A stretch of DNA of 64,000 bases from Gymnorhina tibicen (Eukaryota; Chordata; Aves; Passeriformes; Artamidae). Location: positions 5,535,288 to 5,599,287 of the forward strand of contig VXAZ01006775.1 of assembly GCA_013399875.1 (NCBI GenBank), read 5' to 3'. The notes under the pieces are model-generated. The model worked only from the letters and a program-made list of their open reading frames with translations. It made no database searches and was not told where the DNA came from. This document shows positions 11,559 through 23,608 of the stretch, in pieces; within the stretch, counting starts at the first letter, position 1, and every line of letters starts with the position of its first letter. The position numbers and the translations under genes are program-made.

Positions 11559-12794
11559 CTGGGAACATATAGGGAACTTTTTATTCTTCTCCCTATTGAT
11601 CTCACCACAAGTTTCACCGAGATTCTCTACAAATGCACATGGCCTTTCTCACATGCTTTCTCCATGTGGGCTTTATCCAGTGTCTCGTGAGCCAGTGGCT
11701 CATACTGCCACAATTGGGCTTCCTGGGGGAAGGTGGGAGTCAGGTGCCAGGAATGGTCTTCATGAGATGAAAATGAATTTGCACAGAGCCCATTGGAGCA
11801 GAATATCTTTTACAACTCCAGGTGAAGACCAGTAATCAGCATAGTTAAATTTGAATTAATTATCCCAGGTAAAAGCCAGTATTAAAATATCTGTTCTTGA
11901 TTCACCATGATAACAGTGTTCAAAAATGTTTGGTGATCTAACTCTTATTTCATAAGCATTCACATAGGTTTAAAATTCACAATTTTACAAGATTTATATT
12001 GTTTCATACTTGTGCTTGGGACACACTATCTTTGGAAACTTTCAGGATAGCTCAGAGTACTTAAGATCACTGAGACCAGTTAACAGAAATGCAAACACCT
12101 GACACATTCACTACTGGTTTATACTGCTAAGAAATTTTTACAGTGTCTTCACATATTTTTTTGTATGTCATGTATCAAACATTTGGAACAATTTCCAAAT
12201 GCTTCAGAAGTGACATTAGTATGGTATTTTAAGAGAATATAACTTATAATATCTCTACACTGTTAGAGTTCTAAGAATCTGAAATATTAATTATGAGATC
12301 TTATGTAAGTGATTTTAATGAACAAGAGTTTTGAGCAATATTTTAATTGCACAAAAAATTGTCCAAAGTGTTATTTATAGCTAACTTAGAGCAAGCAGCT
12401 CTAAAAGACTTCCTGCTATAGAGCAGGAGAAGGATTCTTACAGCTCCAGTAAAAAAAGGGAGTTTTCCATAGTTTCTAGCTTTTTTGAAACCTACCTTTT
12501 ATGACTAAGGGATTAAAAAGAGCTTCTAGGGTTGGAGCTAGTTATAATGGCTTCTCTTATAGTCCCCGAGAAATATAGGCACCTCTAAGAGTATGATTTA
12601 TCTCTGCCAAAAATACACATCAAAACTAGATATGTTTAAAGATAGCTGTCTCTTTTCACTGATATAAAGGGAATCTAGGGCAACTATACAAAAAGTAGGT
12701 ACCTACAGCCTAATGGTCCATATGAGAGGAATCCTGGCTACTGTGTATGTGAAAGCTTTGTTTATCTTGTCCCTATGGGGCTCCAGGGAGTCCT
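11559..12794. other. Non-coding stretch, nothing recognised
   Basis: The first ~270 bases are moderately GC-rich and contain the end of a 115-codon plus-strand frame (11488-11835) that begins inside antisense CR1, so it is not a gene. The rest is AT-rich single-copy DNA with no recognisable feature. Confidence 0.55.
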
Positions 12795-13131
12795 TATTAT
12801 GTCTTTCAATATATAAGGGGGCTTTCAAGAGAGATGGGGAGAGACTTTTTTACCAAAACTTATAGGGACAGGACAAGAGACAACAGTTTTTAAATGAAAG
12901 AAGGTAGATATGAGGAAGAAATTTTTTTTTTATGGTAAGGATTGTGTGACACTGGCACAGGTTGCTCAGAGAAGCTGTGGATGCCCCATCCCTGGAGGTG
13001 TTCAAGGCCAGGTTGGATGGGGCTTTGAAAAACCTGGTCTGGTAGAAGGTGTCCTTGACCACATCAGAGCTACATGATCTGTAAGGGTCCTTTGCAGCAC
13101 AAACTGTTCTATGATTCCGTGACTCTGCGAT
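12795..13131 (+). mobile_element. CR1 LINE 3'-end fragment, plus strand
   Basis: This is sense-strand CR1 carrying the last part of ORF2 and the 3' untranslated region. Ordered landmarks are CTTTCAATATATAAGGGGG, GACAGGACAAGAG, TAGATATGAGGAAGAAATT, TGGCACAGGTTGCTCAGAGA and ATGCCCCATCCCTGGAGG. It ends with TTCTATGATTCCGTGACTC, degraded tail octamers. The ORF2 reading frame is broken by substitutions and small indels, including a T10 run at 12922-12931, so this is a dead 5'-truncated copy. Confidence 0.94.
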
Positions 13132-14665
13132 TTAGCTTTTAAGTTATTGTGCCTTCAGCCATATGTTGCTATGGTTGGCTGCTTGGACAATAAAGAAAAA
13201 AAAAAACCCTAAACCCCTCAGCAATATTCTTACATCCATGAGTATTATGCTTAGTAGAAAATGCTCACGTGTAAGATCTCAGGAAGCTAATAGAGAATTT
13301 AGTCTAAAGAAAGTTAGTTCATGGGATCAACTGAGGAAGTTTCAAACTTCATGACTTGTCTCCAGTCACTGAAAACATTGACCAGAGTTATTATTCAGAG
13401 ATACATCATAGAAGTCCAGTTATTCTTAGCGGGGGGATATCGCTTTACTGAAGGCAGTGCCACTGTATCACTTTATGCCTGTTGAAGTTCTGGCCAGAAT
13501 AAACATCAAATTTCTTGAAACTCAATGCCATTCTTTCTGACATTAGGCAAAATGCTGAACAACCTCTGGTAGCTTTTGGTTAGTTTTTAAAAATGGAAGA
13601 TCTGTGACAAATAGATCTGAAAGCCCAAACACCTGAAGACCTCCAGATGAACTTCAGGTTTCTTTGTCACACACCACATGTAGCATGTGAATAAACCAAA
13701 GTGACACATTTAGCAACCCGAAAGTTTGGAAATTAACTTTAAGGGAAAGATGAACACATAGGGCAGAGTGACTTTCCTCCATGATGACACAGATATGCAT
13801 TGAACTAGAACACAGTAATAGTTTTTATTGAATGCGAAAAGTGAGTAACATTTAGCTTCTTTATAGAAGGCGTGAAAAGGTCAGCTGGAAGTTTTATCGA
13901 TGGTGTTTAAAGGAGAAGTTTGCTTGCTGTAATGCAAAATTAGAACTTCTTTGGACAGAGGAAATTGTATTAAAAAAAATCAAGTCCTGTTCCATAGGAC
14001 AATTACATTCTAATCCCTCTGTGTAATTATGTTACTGTCCAGTGCTCTATGCCCATGTTTCAGGAGAAAAATCTCTAAGGACATCTCCTAGAATTAATCT
14101 AATACCCAAGCTTCCTTTGTTACACAGTACTGATTTGGTTTCAAAGAACAATACATTCCTATAGGTGTCCAGAAACCAAAAAAAACCCCCACATTTATAT
14201 GCTTGTCAATTATTAGGCACTTATTTTACTGTCTTAAACTTCTCTTAGAAATACAAATTTTAAGTGTAGCATTTCAAGATTTAGCTATTTAGCATCTTGG
14301 GAACTGCACTTTATGTTCTATTATAACCTCAGTATAAACGTACATCATTACGCCCACCTGACAATTAACTTCCAACAGTTGTTCTCAAAAAGACAGAAGC
14401 TTTTTAGTGAAAAGAATCATGAGCACTACAAATGGCTGGTCTAATGGCCATTACTAATTATTATTAATACAGCTAATAATAATAATAGTCATGTTTGAAG
14501 TAATTTTCAATAAAAGTATGTAATGATTTATGAAATGTTTGTCTCTGGCAGCCTTTGTGAGGCAAGTATTTTAAATGATGTATTGTTAAATGATGATACA
14601 CATAGGTCAAGGAATGGCTATGGTCATGGAGTGTGGCATATGGAGTAATGGAAATGAGGGAAGAA
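13132..14665. other. AT-rich non-coding stretch
   Basis: I recognise no gene or named repeat. A perfect 10-base inverted repeat (ATTATTATTA at 14457-14466 and TAATAATAAT at 14474-14483, with a seven-base loop) lies close to the MIR-like element. Open frames do not exceed about 63 codons before 14.59 kb. Confidence 0.55.
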
Positions 14666-14792
14666 AAGTGATTAAGGCATCGGTCTTGTCATTAAGAGAC
14701 CAGCAGTCTGTGTATGGTTATTGGTGTGAATTTGGGTGCTTAACTTCATTGTTTCTGCTCTCTTGTTGCAAAATGGAAATGATAATTTTCTG
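14666..14792 (+). mobile_element. Ancient MIR-like tRNA-derived SINE remnant
   Basis: The segment follows the layout of the MIR/CORE-SINE consensus as I know it. A tRNA-like start GTGATTAAGGCATCGG is followed, after about 50 bases, by GTGTGAATTTGGGTGCTTAA. After a pyrimidine-rich middle comes GCAAAATGGAAATGATAAT, corresponding to the MIR GTAAAATGGGGATAATAAT block. The match is diverged, as expected for an amniote-age repeat surviving in a bird. It is non-functional. Identification rests on pattern memory, so a profile search is needed to exclude chance. Confidence 0.5.
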
Positions 14793-17370
14793 TATTAGTA
14801 GCACATTAATATATGGAGCTGTATTGAAGTAAGTGGATATGAATATACTTTATTTCACAGTCTGCAGAAACCTTCATGAGGAACCTGAGCCCCTTCCTCC
14901 AGGGCTCCACTGTCGACAGCATGAATTTTGTTCTGTTACTTGGGTTGCCACTAAATTTTTTTTGAAACCCTCTAATTCCATAACTTCACCCTGCTTCAAT
15001 TTCACTGTCTCTTAGCTTCTTACCCAGGCTCAGAAAAATCTAACTTGTAAGCATGTTAATCTGCTCTTCATGAATGGAGCACCTTATTTTTGACATTTTG
15101 AGATTTTTTAAAACCCAGTTTTGTACCACCCTCACTGGTTGCTGATCTTACTGGCCTCACCAGCCACCAATAACTGTTGTCTATGAGTTTTGTGTTTTAT
15201 CTGCTCCCACACCACTGTCATCAATACTCCTTGGTCCTTGCTGGGTTTGCCAGTTTGGGTTCAGCAGTGGCTTTCCCCAGAGAAACCCCTCAAAGCCAGG
15301 CTCAACTCCAGCTGTCCCAGGAAAACAAGAAAATGAAATACTTTAAAAACCTGGATTTCCATTACATAATTTTTTTAAATATCCATTTACAAAGAGAACG
15401 AAAAGTTTTAACAATACTGATTTCTGATATTTAATCAAGGGTAGAAAAATTTGTTCTCACTTTTAGAGCATTCTTATTACCTTCTTATGATCTATGCACA
15501 TTGATGATAATAGATAATACCTTGATATTAGATTCTCCACTTAGATTGTAGAGATAGGCTTTCACATTGCCCTATGTGCCGTGTCAGACTAAAAACCATA
15601 GACACATCCAAACCTGTTTTTTTATTGAGGCTATGCTGAGGAAACATATTTGGTTTTTTGAGTGTGTTAAGTGGGTTTTTCACAGAAATTTTGTATTTTT
15701 CTCAAATTTTATTTTATTAGATAAATACTTGGAAAAAATGTAAATTTTCTTTCAGTCTGGAGCTGTCTGTACATAATATGCTGTAGGAACTAGACACAGG
15801 CAATACACTTGAACCAGAAAAAGGGTTGACACAGCTTAAAGTACTTAACATGGAGTTTGATAGAGAATGTGCATTTGGGACTCTGAAGACTGAGATAATT
15901 GAAACACTGAAAGCTATTGTTAGTCCAAATATAAATTTTCCTCTTTTTCTAGTTGGGCTACCAGAGGCAGTTTAGCTAAACTGAATGATCCCATGTCCCA
16001 AAACACTTCCAACAGGCTCTGATTTCACTGGGTGAGGTATCACACCGATGTCCTATTGCTCCTTCCGGCTGAGCTAGGTCGGAAGCCATTCAGGTTCCCT
16101 CTGCCTGGGACTGTGTTGTGACCAGGGGGAAGATGCTTCTCTTCCCCTCCTCTATATGCATATACTTCAGAGTTAGTGCTAATTAAAACTGTTCAGGATT
16201 TCTTCTGAAGCATTCAGAGGTGTTAAAGATCAGGCTACACAATTGCAGTTAATTTCAGCATTTTGCTCAATTTACACTGATATGGTCCTAGCAGGATGAA
16301 ATTCATAATGAGTCCATATTCCTCTACACAGCTGAGATGCAATTTATGCATTTCCAGTAAATTTTGAACCTTTTCATTATTATTAAATGTGACATTTGAA
16401 AAAGCCTGGTGATGCAAAAACTTCCTCTCTCTTCTGAGAAGCTGAGTGGAAGGATATGTTGGCCTGGGTTATTACCGAAGCTTTCAGCATTAATTTACAT
16501 CATTTTCAAGTGCTTTTGGGACCATATAGTTCCTGCTTCACCATATTATTCCTGCTTTCCCTACTTGACTCCAGGCTCTCTCTTCTGGTCATGATGTCTG
16601 ATTTGAAACCACTTAGCTTGTGCTTGATGCAGGGGACATGATGTCTCCAAGCCAGCTTTCCCACCATTTAAAGCATTTGTCACACTTTTTCTATCTAACT
16701 TTGTTCATTTCTTTTAAAGATAATAAATTTCCCCCCCACCAAAGCAAAAATTGCCTAAAAGCCATTTAAACAAAACCCTCAGTACTCTGAGATTTTTGCA
16801 TTGATTGGAAGTAATGACAAGTTACATATGAAGTTTCCTTGAAATATATTGGGTCACAATGGAGAGCTTTTAAAAACATCTTTCATAAGCTAAACTCATA
16901 TCCAGTATGGACTCTTACCTGTTGCTGATTAAAGGAGTTGTGTGATAAGGCTGAAATCTAATAATTCTTTCTTTTAATGTGATCAGCAAATGTATGCTCT
17001 CAGTACAGAACACTGATTTAAGGTACATAGACTGTCTGCTTCAGCTGATGTTGCTGTTCTCAAAACTGTACTCTTAGAAGGAGTGATTTTCAAGTTCCTA
17101 GTTGGCATGTATGAAAACAGGTTCATTGATTTCAGGAAAAATAAGGTTGTCAGTGCCACCTGGGGATCTGGCCCATCCAGATGTGCTATGACATTTAGGA
17201 AGAAGCAAACACACTCAGAAGGCTCTTTAGGCTGTCTTGACAGAGCAATCAAAGATTTTACTTGAATTTCTAGGACAGATAGTCAAAATAGCAACCACTT
17301 TCCTGTTTAGGAATTAAATAGAGATTAAGCTAAGATTTGCTGAACAACTATTCCCTAAATATATAAAGTC
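14793..17370. other. Non-coding stretch, no gene recognised
   Basis: Short open frames of 60-89 codons occur on both strands (for example minus 16983-17252 and plus 15177-15434) and match nothing I know. The segment 15960-16200 is less AT-rich and has CpG-containing sequence around 16045-16090 with a short inverted pair CTTCCG/CGGAAG. I cannot assign it to a repeat family. Confidence 0.5.
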
Positions 17371-17823
17371 GAGAGAAGGCCATTAAGTTGATCACAGGGA
17401 TGGAACAGTTCTCCTAGGAAGACAGGCTGAGACAGTTGGGGTTGTTTCAGACTGGAGGAGAGAAGCCTCCTGGAAGACCTTAGAGAAACTTGCAGTACCT
17501 AAACAGGGCTACAGGAGAGCTGGAGAGGGACCATTCATGAGGATGTGTAGTGATAGGACAAGGGGAAATGGCATTAAAGTCAAAGAGGGTAGATTTAGAA
17601 TAGATATTTGGAAGAAATTCTTTGCTGTGAGGGTGGTGAGTCACTGGAACAGGTTGCCCAGAGAAGCCGTGGACTCCCCAGGAGTCTCAGGAGGTGTTCA
17701 GGAGCAGGCTGGATGGGTCTTTGGGTAACCTGGTCTAGTGCATGGTTTGTCACCCACAGCTAGAGGAGTTGGAACTAGATGACTCTTAAGGTCCCTTCCA
17801 ATCCAAACAATTCTATGATTCTA
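17371..17823 (+). mobile_element. CR1 LINE 3' fragment with ORF2 C-terminus, plus strand
   Basis: One of the longer CR1 pieces here, in sense orientation. It begins in ORF2 sequence equivalent to the block before GACAGGCTGAGACAGTTGGG. It continues through GGCTACAGGAGAGCTGGAGA and GTGATAGGACAAGGGGAAAT and ends with TTCCAATCCAAACAATTC and the tail octamer. The frame 17537-17728 still reads as the ORF2 C-terminus: SDRTRGNG, then [12 protein letters not shown], then [14 protein letters not shown]. The frame is lost after that. No reverse transcriptase active site is present, so it cannot move itself. Confidence 0.95.
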
Positions 17824-19221
17824 GGAAAATAAAATAGAATAAAATCATTTTAGTCTAACAATGCAGTTTTGGCTGATGTAATGGATATGAGGTTTATCTC
17901 ACCTTTATGCAGGACTGGTAGAACTGTGCTTGTTTCCTGACCATGCCACATACATTTTTTTACATTTGTTTCACATCCTTAAACTCTGAGATTCTTTATT
18001 GCTGACTGCAGAGTATAAAGGGAATTCACAAATAATTTTTTTTTCAACAGACACTTTTCCCTCTTAGCTTATTCAAGGATATGATTTGGGAACTTAGGTT
18101 TTATTTTGCATACATAGATGGGCATAAAGCTGAGTCTTGATTTTTCCTGGAAACTTTGAAGTATTGTTAGAGGCCTCTGAAAGCAAAGAGGCAGTTTACA
18201 ACCTTGGAAAATATATTTAGACATACTGCTGGAAATAAATAAAGCAGGGAAAAGAACTGTTGCTTGTTTGAAAATCTGCAAGAGAAAGGAGTTATGACTC
18301 AGGGCAATGTACTGACAATCAGGAACAAAAACTGAAGTAGCTCATAAAGGAAAACATCCTGAAAATAGTTATTTTAGAATTCTAAGGTATGTTCTTGGTG
18401 TTATTGACATGATTTCGGTGTTTTTACTGGTATCTGTCCTAAAGCAGAGTTTTAGCTAAGAACCCAATTAGGATTCAGTTCCCAAAATAATGACTTTCCA
18501 ACAGCTTTGCTCTGACAGTATCAGTTACCATTCATTCCCACTCAGACCATGTGGGAATAATTCAGGTGCCTAAACAAAGGTATGTAATGACAATTTTAGG
18601 TATGCTAAGAGGAATCCCATTGTATCTGAGGCATTCACATGGGTTGGCATACAAAATGTAGGACTTAGGGAAGACCTGTTGCACATGGCTTAAGATAGAG
18701 ATGGAAGCAGGAGCATTTTGACTGGCGCAAGTGCCTGTGTTTGCTCAGACAAATCAGCCAAGTCCCTAAATCTCTTCCTTCTTCAGACCATGTCCTCACA
18801 CATACATACACACAGAAATCCTTGACTGAAACTGAATAGGTGAGTTGTTTTGAGATGAGCAAATCAGTTGCCACTTACTGATAGAGGCCTACTAAGTGAT
18901 AAAATTATTAAGGATGTGATCAGATGGTGACAAGCGATCGAGCAGGGACATTCAATGAAGCGAGTTTCTCTTTTTAGAAAATGTTACCAAGCTTCATTTG
19001 AGCATGAGTAACTGCTTTTGGCATGCCCTTAATGAACTGAAATATGAATTGAAATATATTAGTCTAAAGAGTTATCATTGTCTTCTTTGTTTCATTTAGA
19101 CATTTTTACTTTGTGTTACAATAGATGAAGAGTGTGCATATGATTAGAACCTGCATTTCAAACAAGTAATGGTGACTTAAATCTACTGCTACCAACAGTT
19201 ATTTTGGGTGGTGTGGCTAAA
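17824..19221. other. AT-rich non-coding stretch, nothing recognised
   Basis: Minus-strand frames of 70 codons (18069-18281) and 69 codons (18665-18874) are unrecognised and unsupported. I see no RNA gene and no named repeat. Confidence 0.55.
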
Positions 19222-19585
19222 GCACTTGCCAGAAAACCAAGTCAAAAAAGCCATTGAGTACCGCAGCTTTCTCCATATTCCAGGTTATCAGGTCTCCCAT
19301 TTCCTTCTGGGGAGAGCCCACATTTTCCCTAGTCTTAGCCTTGCATAGTGCACTTGTCTCTAGTTCCTCCTGTTTATTCCCCATGATGACTGAGTTAGAG
19401 AGGCATCTAAGCTGGGACCCTGGTGCAGCCAAGATACTGGTTGGAGTGGCTGGAATGAATTTGTGCTGCTCTTCAGGTGCTCTCCTGCTGACCTGCAATC
19501 TCTCCCCATGCTCTGGGCATATATCATTGACCCCGGCATTAAACTTGAAGGAGTGGGATGGATTCAGATTCCCCTCCCCCAACAA
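19222..19585 (-). mobile_element. CR1 ORF2 N-terminal fragment with internal deletion, minus strand
   Basis: The 122-codon minus-strand frame at 19217-19585 holds two recognisable parts of CR1 ORF2. Residues 68-76, MGNKQEELE, mark the start of the endonuclease domain. Residues 84-116, with KTRENVG, GDLI and MEKAAVLNGFF, match the linker just before the reverse transcriptase. In a full CR1 these are separated by roughly 250 or more residues of endonuclease, so most of that domain is missing here. The 3' part of the element (RT core and tail) is also absent, since the left edge ends in non-CR1 sequence. It is a relic, not a working enzyme. Confidence 0.78.
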
Positions 19586-19853
19586 CTTATTTATGATTTA
19601 AATCAGTGATGGTCTGCATGACAATTATTGCTCTTAAAGTTCTTCTATAGTTACTATTATTTGTCTTGTGGGGCTTTTAGAAGATTAATATTCTTTTATT
19701 CTTTGGTTCAGTTTTTAGAAATCATGTATTATTGGTTTGGGCACAATACAGGTTTTATTCCAGCCAACATAATTCAGTAATTTCAGTAAATTTCACATGA
19801 AAATGTTACACTCAAAATCTTATTTATCGGAAAAGAGTAAGCTCACTTTCTGT

Positions 19854-19884
<31 letters not shown>

Positions 19885-19885
19885 G

Positions 19886-19926
<41 letters not shown>

Positions 19927-20570
19927 TACAAACCTAAGAATTTTTTGCTTGTATAAGTGAAATCCAAACAGTCTAATCCAGGAATTTTTACTTACTGAAA
20001 TCTAAAAAAGTCGAGAAAAAAAGGCATTATGCAGTTAAAACTGTTATATAAAACACACATTTGTCTTTGTCTATCCCTTGTCTTGGTGTTGTGCTCACCC
20101 TTCCCCTGTTCCTCTGGGTCCCAGGTTTAGCAGTTTCATTCTACTGGTTGTTGTTTGGGAAGGTGTTCCAGAAAATAGCTTCTGGAGTCCACCAGTGTTC
20201 AAGGTGATGATTTTCCCTTCCTTGCCCTAGTAATCATTTGGTGCTCAAGTTCAGGTTTAGCTAATATGCTTTTAAACCTACCCCTTCATCTGCAGCTACA
20301 CATTACACCCACATTTTCTGTGTATGGTACCTGTGTCAGATATAACTTCATTGTCTTTGTTACCCCTAAGCCCAGCTTTGTCCAGCTCCAGACCTGTGTT
20401 TCTTTAACTGTCCATGGGTGAGCTGCCTCTAATGCCAGCCTGTGCCCCACTTGTCATCCCTTGCCTGTGCTCTTCTGCGCTATGTCCTGTGTCTCCCTTT
20501 CTCAAGGACTCTGCTGTCCTATCAGGCTTTTATTTATCTACACTACATCATTGTCTAAGAGCTGTAAGTC
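19586..20570. other. Non-coding stretch with a compound microsatellite
   Basis: Apart from the AC/GATA microsatellite listed separately I see no named repeat. The segment 20080-20560 is less AT-rich and pyrimidine-rich. A 60-codon plus-strand frame at 20414-20596 runs into the next CR1 and is not credible as a gene. Confidence 0.55.
19854..19927. repeat. Compound (AC)13 / (GATA)10 microsatellite
   Basis: Thirteen AC units (19856-19881) are followed, after a five-base gap, by ten perfect GATA units (19887-19926). This is a pure compound microsatellite, likely length-polymorphic between individuals. Confidence 0.97.
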
Positions 20571-20712
20571 AGAATCATAGAAACATAGGATCATAGAATG
20601 GTTTCAATTGGAAGGGACCTTAAAGATCATCTCGTTTCAATCCCCCTGCCATGGCCAGAGGCACATTTCTCTAGACCTGGTTGCTCAAAATTCCGTCTCA
20701 TCTGGTCTTGAA
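20571..20712 (-). mobile_element. Short CR1 LINE 3'-end fragment, minus strand
   Basis: On the plus strand the tail octamers (AGAATCATAG and GGATCATAGAATGG) are followed by AATTGGAAGGGACCTTAAAG, ATCATCTCGTTTCAATCCC and GGTTGCTCAAAATTCC. This is antisense CR1 3' end. It stops near AAATATTTTG, the 5' truncation. No coding content. Confidence 0.94.
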
Positions 20713-21310
20713 ATATTTTGTTTTACATGGAATAAAGGATTGTTATTTCTGTTAATATAACTATAGTCATACCATACAAAGATAAAGAAAAGTGTTAAAA
20801 ATTACATATAGACAGACACCTGCTGTGGAATTGCAGTCACAGATAAACCAAGTAAAGAAAACTTCAAGAAGTTTGGCAAAGGTTCAGTCAGAAGAAACCT
20901 AACAAGTTTCAGTTCTGAGGCCTTGCAAACTCAGCACAAAGCTTATGGCTTGTTATGAAGAATGGAACTTCTGTAATACAGAGCTGCAGGATTACAAGAA
21001 CTATCAACATCTGTTTTCTATAGTTAATTTGTACAGAAATATCTCTGCTTCTAATTAACTAAAAATTAACTGAACCACCCAGATCATAAACTTCCATGTT
21101 ATATGAGGAAGAAAAAAACCTCTAGTGAACAGATAATGGAATACAGTTTTGATATTGTAGTACATGCTTTTTTTTTAAGTTTATTTTGTAGCTCTGGATG
21201 AGTCAGATCCTTTCTATTAAAAGTTATAAAATCTGGAAGTGCAAGAGAGGTGAGGCTGGGAACTCCCTGTTCCCAGTTCTGAGAATCAAGCTGAGTGTGT
21301 ATCTGCTATA

Positions 21311-21348
21311 GGCACACATGCACACACATGTATACAACACACACACAA
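21311..21348. repeat. Degenerate CA-rich microsatellite
   Basis: Imperfect CA repeats are interrupted by ATG and TATA (CACACATG twice, then ACACACACAC). It is an eroded dinucleotide repeat. Confidence 0.7.
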
Positions 21349-23570
21349 ATATACTCATGACCAGGCACACAGGCAACACTCAGCACTCTCACAACATCAA
21401 CATCCTCATTCTGTTCCTTGATCTGTCTCATCAGGATGAAGGTGTGCTAGAGAGAAATACATCTATGTACAGACTTACCTGTGATGTGGTCCCACCCAGG
21501 AGCTGGGCTCAGACCACGTCAGCCCCATAGCTGCCCCTAGGTCCCAGGCTCCCCTCTTTCTGGCACCTAAATGGACAAATATTTGAGGATGTAGCCCCAT
21601 TCCAGCTGCTGGTAGAGATCCTTCCATTCACACCATGAAGTTCTTCATAGGAACAAAATACATTTTATCACTCTTTTTACTCTCAGTTAAGGTCCCAATT
21701 GTGTCAGTAGTTCTATAATTTTATCTCTGAGTAGTTGCCTTCAGATTTATTATTTGTTATTTGTTCTGCAGTATAGAAATAGACACATGGGTGAGTCTTT
21801 CATCTTGTCATTAGTGTTTCAGTCTCAGATCCCAGCAGAGGTGAACTGAGATGCCAGTTCATAGGATACAGGTAACTCAGATGGTGAGCATTTTGATCAA
21901 GTTGGATTAGGGTGTGTGAATGTCAGGAGATGCAGACCTGGGTAATAACAAAAATGAGTAAAGAATAAAATTAGTTTTGTTATCAGGTGTATGTGCTGGT
22001 GGATAATATGCAATAGCAGTTATTAGGGTCAAAGTTATGCTATCCACTATGTCAGCCAGCATCATTCTGTTGAGATAATTTTCAATCTGCATCTAATAAA
22101 TAAAATGCTAGAGGGATCCATTTTATTTAGCATTAAATAAATTGCAGTCAAGTCATTAAAGACTGAGAACAAGATATAAAATTGCCCTTAAAAACTTACA
22201 TTTCTACCCACAAAGAGGTGTATATTATAATATCTCTAGAAACTCAGAAGAAAGCCAAAAATAGATTATAATTTCTTAATTGGGTTTATTTACAGTTGGG
22301 GTATTAAATATGTGCAAGCCCCTGTGTAATAAAGTAGGTGACCTCTTAATTGCTTTTGATTATAAAGTCAAGTATGCATTTTATCAAAAATTTATTTCTA
22401 CCACCCATTGTCAGGGAATTCCTCATATTATAGAATGTTAATTGCAGCAAAAATGGTTGACTGTGAAGCTAAAGATACAGAAAACAGACTTTTCAAAGGA
22501 ATTAATCTCACACTGACCAAACCTTCCTTCCCCCACTATTTTTCATTGTTACTCATTTTAGATCTTTGTCACCCACCTAAATCCCAGTGTACTACAAGCT
22601 CTGACTCCTGATCTACGGGGTTAGAAGTAACATAAAAAGTTTGACCTATCCAATCCCAATTTTTGTGTTGGGTTTTTTAAATGTTCTTATTTTGATTGTC
22701 ATATTAATCACCTGTCAAAGAGCATTTCTTAGCTTTGAAAGGAACCGTGTCCATTTTCTTCAGTTCAATAATCTGAAACTGCCAAAAGTGAACTGTTCAT
22801 CTCACTGTGAATAAACTGAATGGTATTTGTCATTTCTGAGCTTGCTGATGGTGTCTCTCCCTAGCAAAGTGCAGTCTTTTGTGATAGAGGAAATATTGTG
22901 TATTTAACTGTATATTGGGCTTTGCACTTTTCTTTTCATGCGTGGGTCGATTATTGATGTACATCTCATGAATGAGGAGGAAAGTCTGTGTCCATTAATA
23001 ACTCCAGAAAGAAAGAACTATCTTATGCAGCACCTTTCACATGAATGCTGTTTATTAGTTCTGCCAAATCTATTTCTATATCCTTAATTATTGATCAGAG
23101 CTCTATTTTGCTAGGTGCCTAGAGGTGCAGGGAAAAATGTGCCTTTTCCTGAAGATTTTCAGAATTTTTTTGTACAGATCAACTGTTCTGAGCTTATCCT
23201 ACCACAACATCCAATTAAATAAGATAGCAACCCAGTAGAAAAGGTTTTTTTCTTGAAACTTACAATTGCTAGAAGTTTAGGAAAGATATATGAATTTATC
23301 TGTTCGCATACACAATTGTTTTTCCCAGTCAGAGCTGAATGCTTCAACTCCCAACCAATGAAAAATGTCAGATGTCTATCAAGTTTTGAAGGATGTGTTC
23401 TGATTCTAAAATAGAGCCTTTGCCAAGATTTTGCTGACAAGTGAATGCCTTAAGTTAGTATCACTGGTTTAACATAGCTATTTACCATCTGCTTGGTTCT
23501 CAGTGACCAAATAACGGCAGCTTCAATCATGTTTGTCTCAATAATAGAGCTTGAAGTGATAATAATAATT

Positions 23571-23608
23571 AAAAAAAAAAAGAAAAAAAGAAAAGAAAAG
23601 AAAAAAAA
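23571..23608. repeat. A-rich homopurine tract
   Basis: Thirty-eight consecutive purines, A-rich with scattered G (AAAAG and AAAAAAAG units). It looks like a degenerate simple repeat. I see no LINE or retrocopy directly upstream that it could be the tail of. Confidence 0.8.

Noticed and set aside
12850..13062. 70-codon minus-strand frame
   Set aside because: Antisense shadow of the plus-strand CR1 at 12795-13131.
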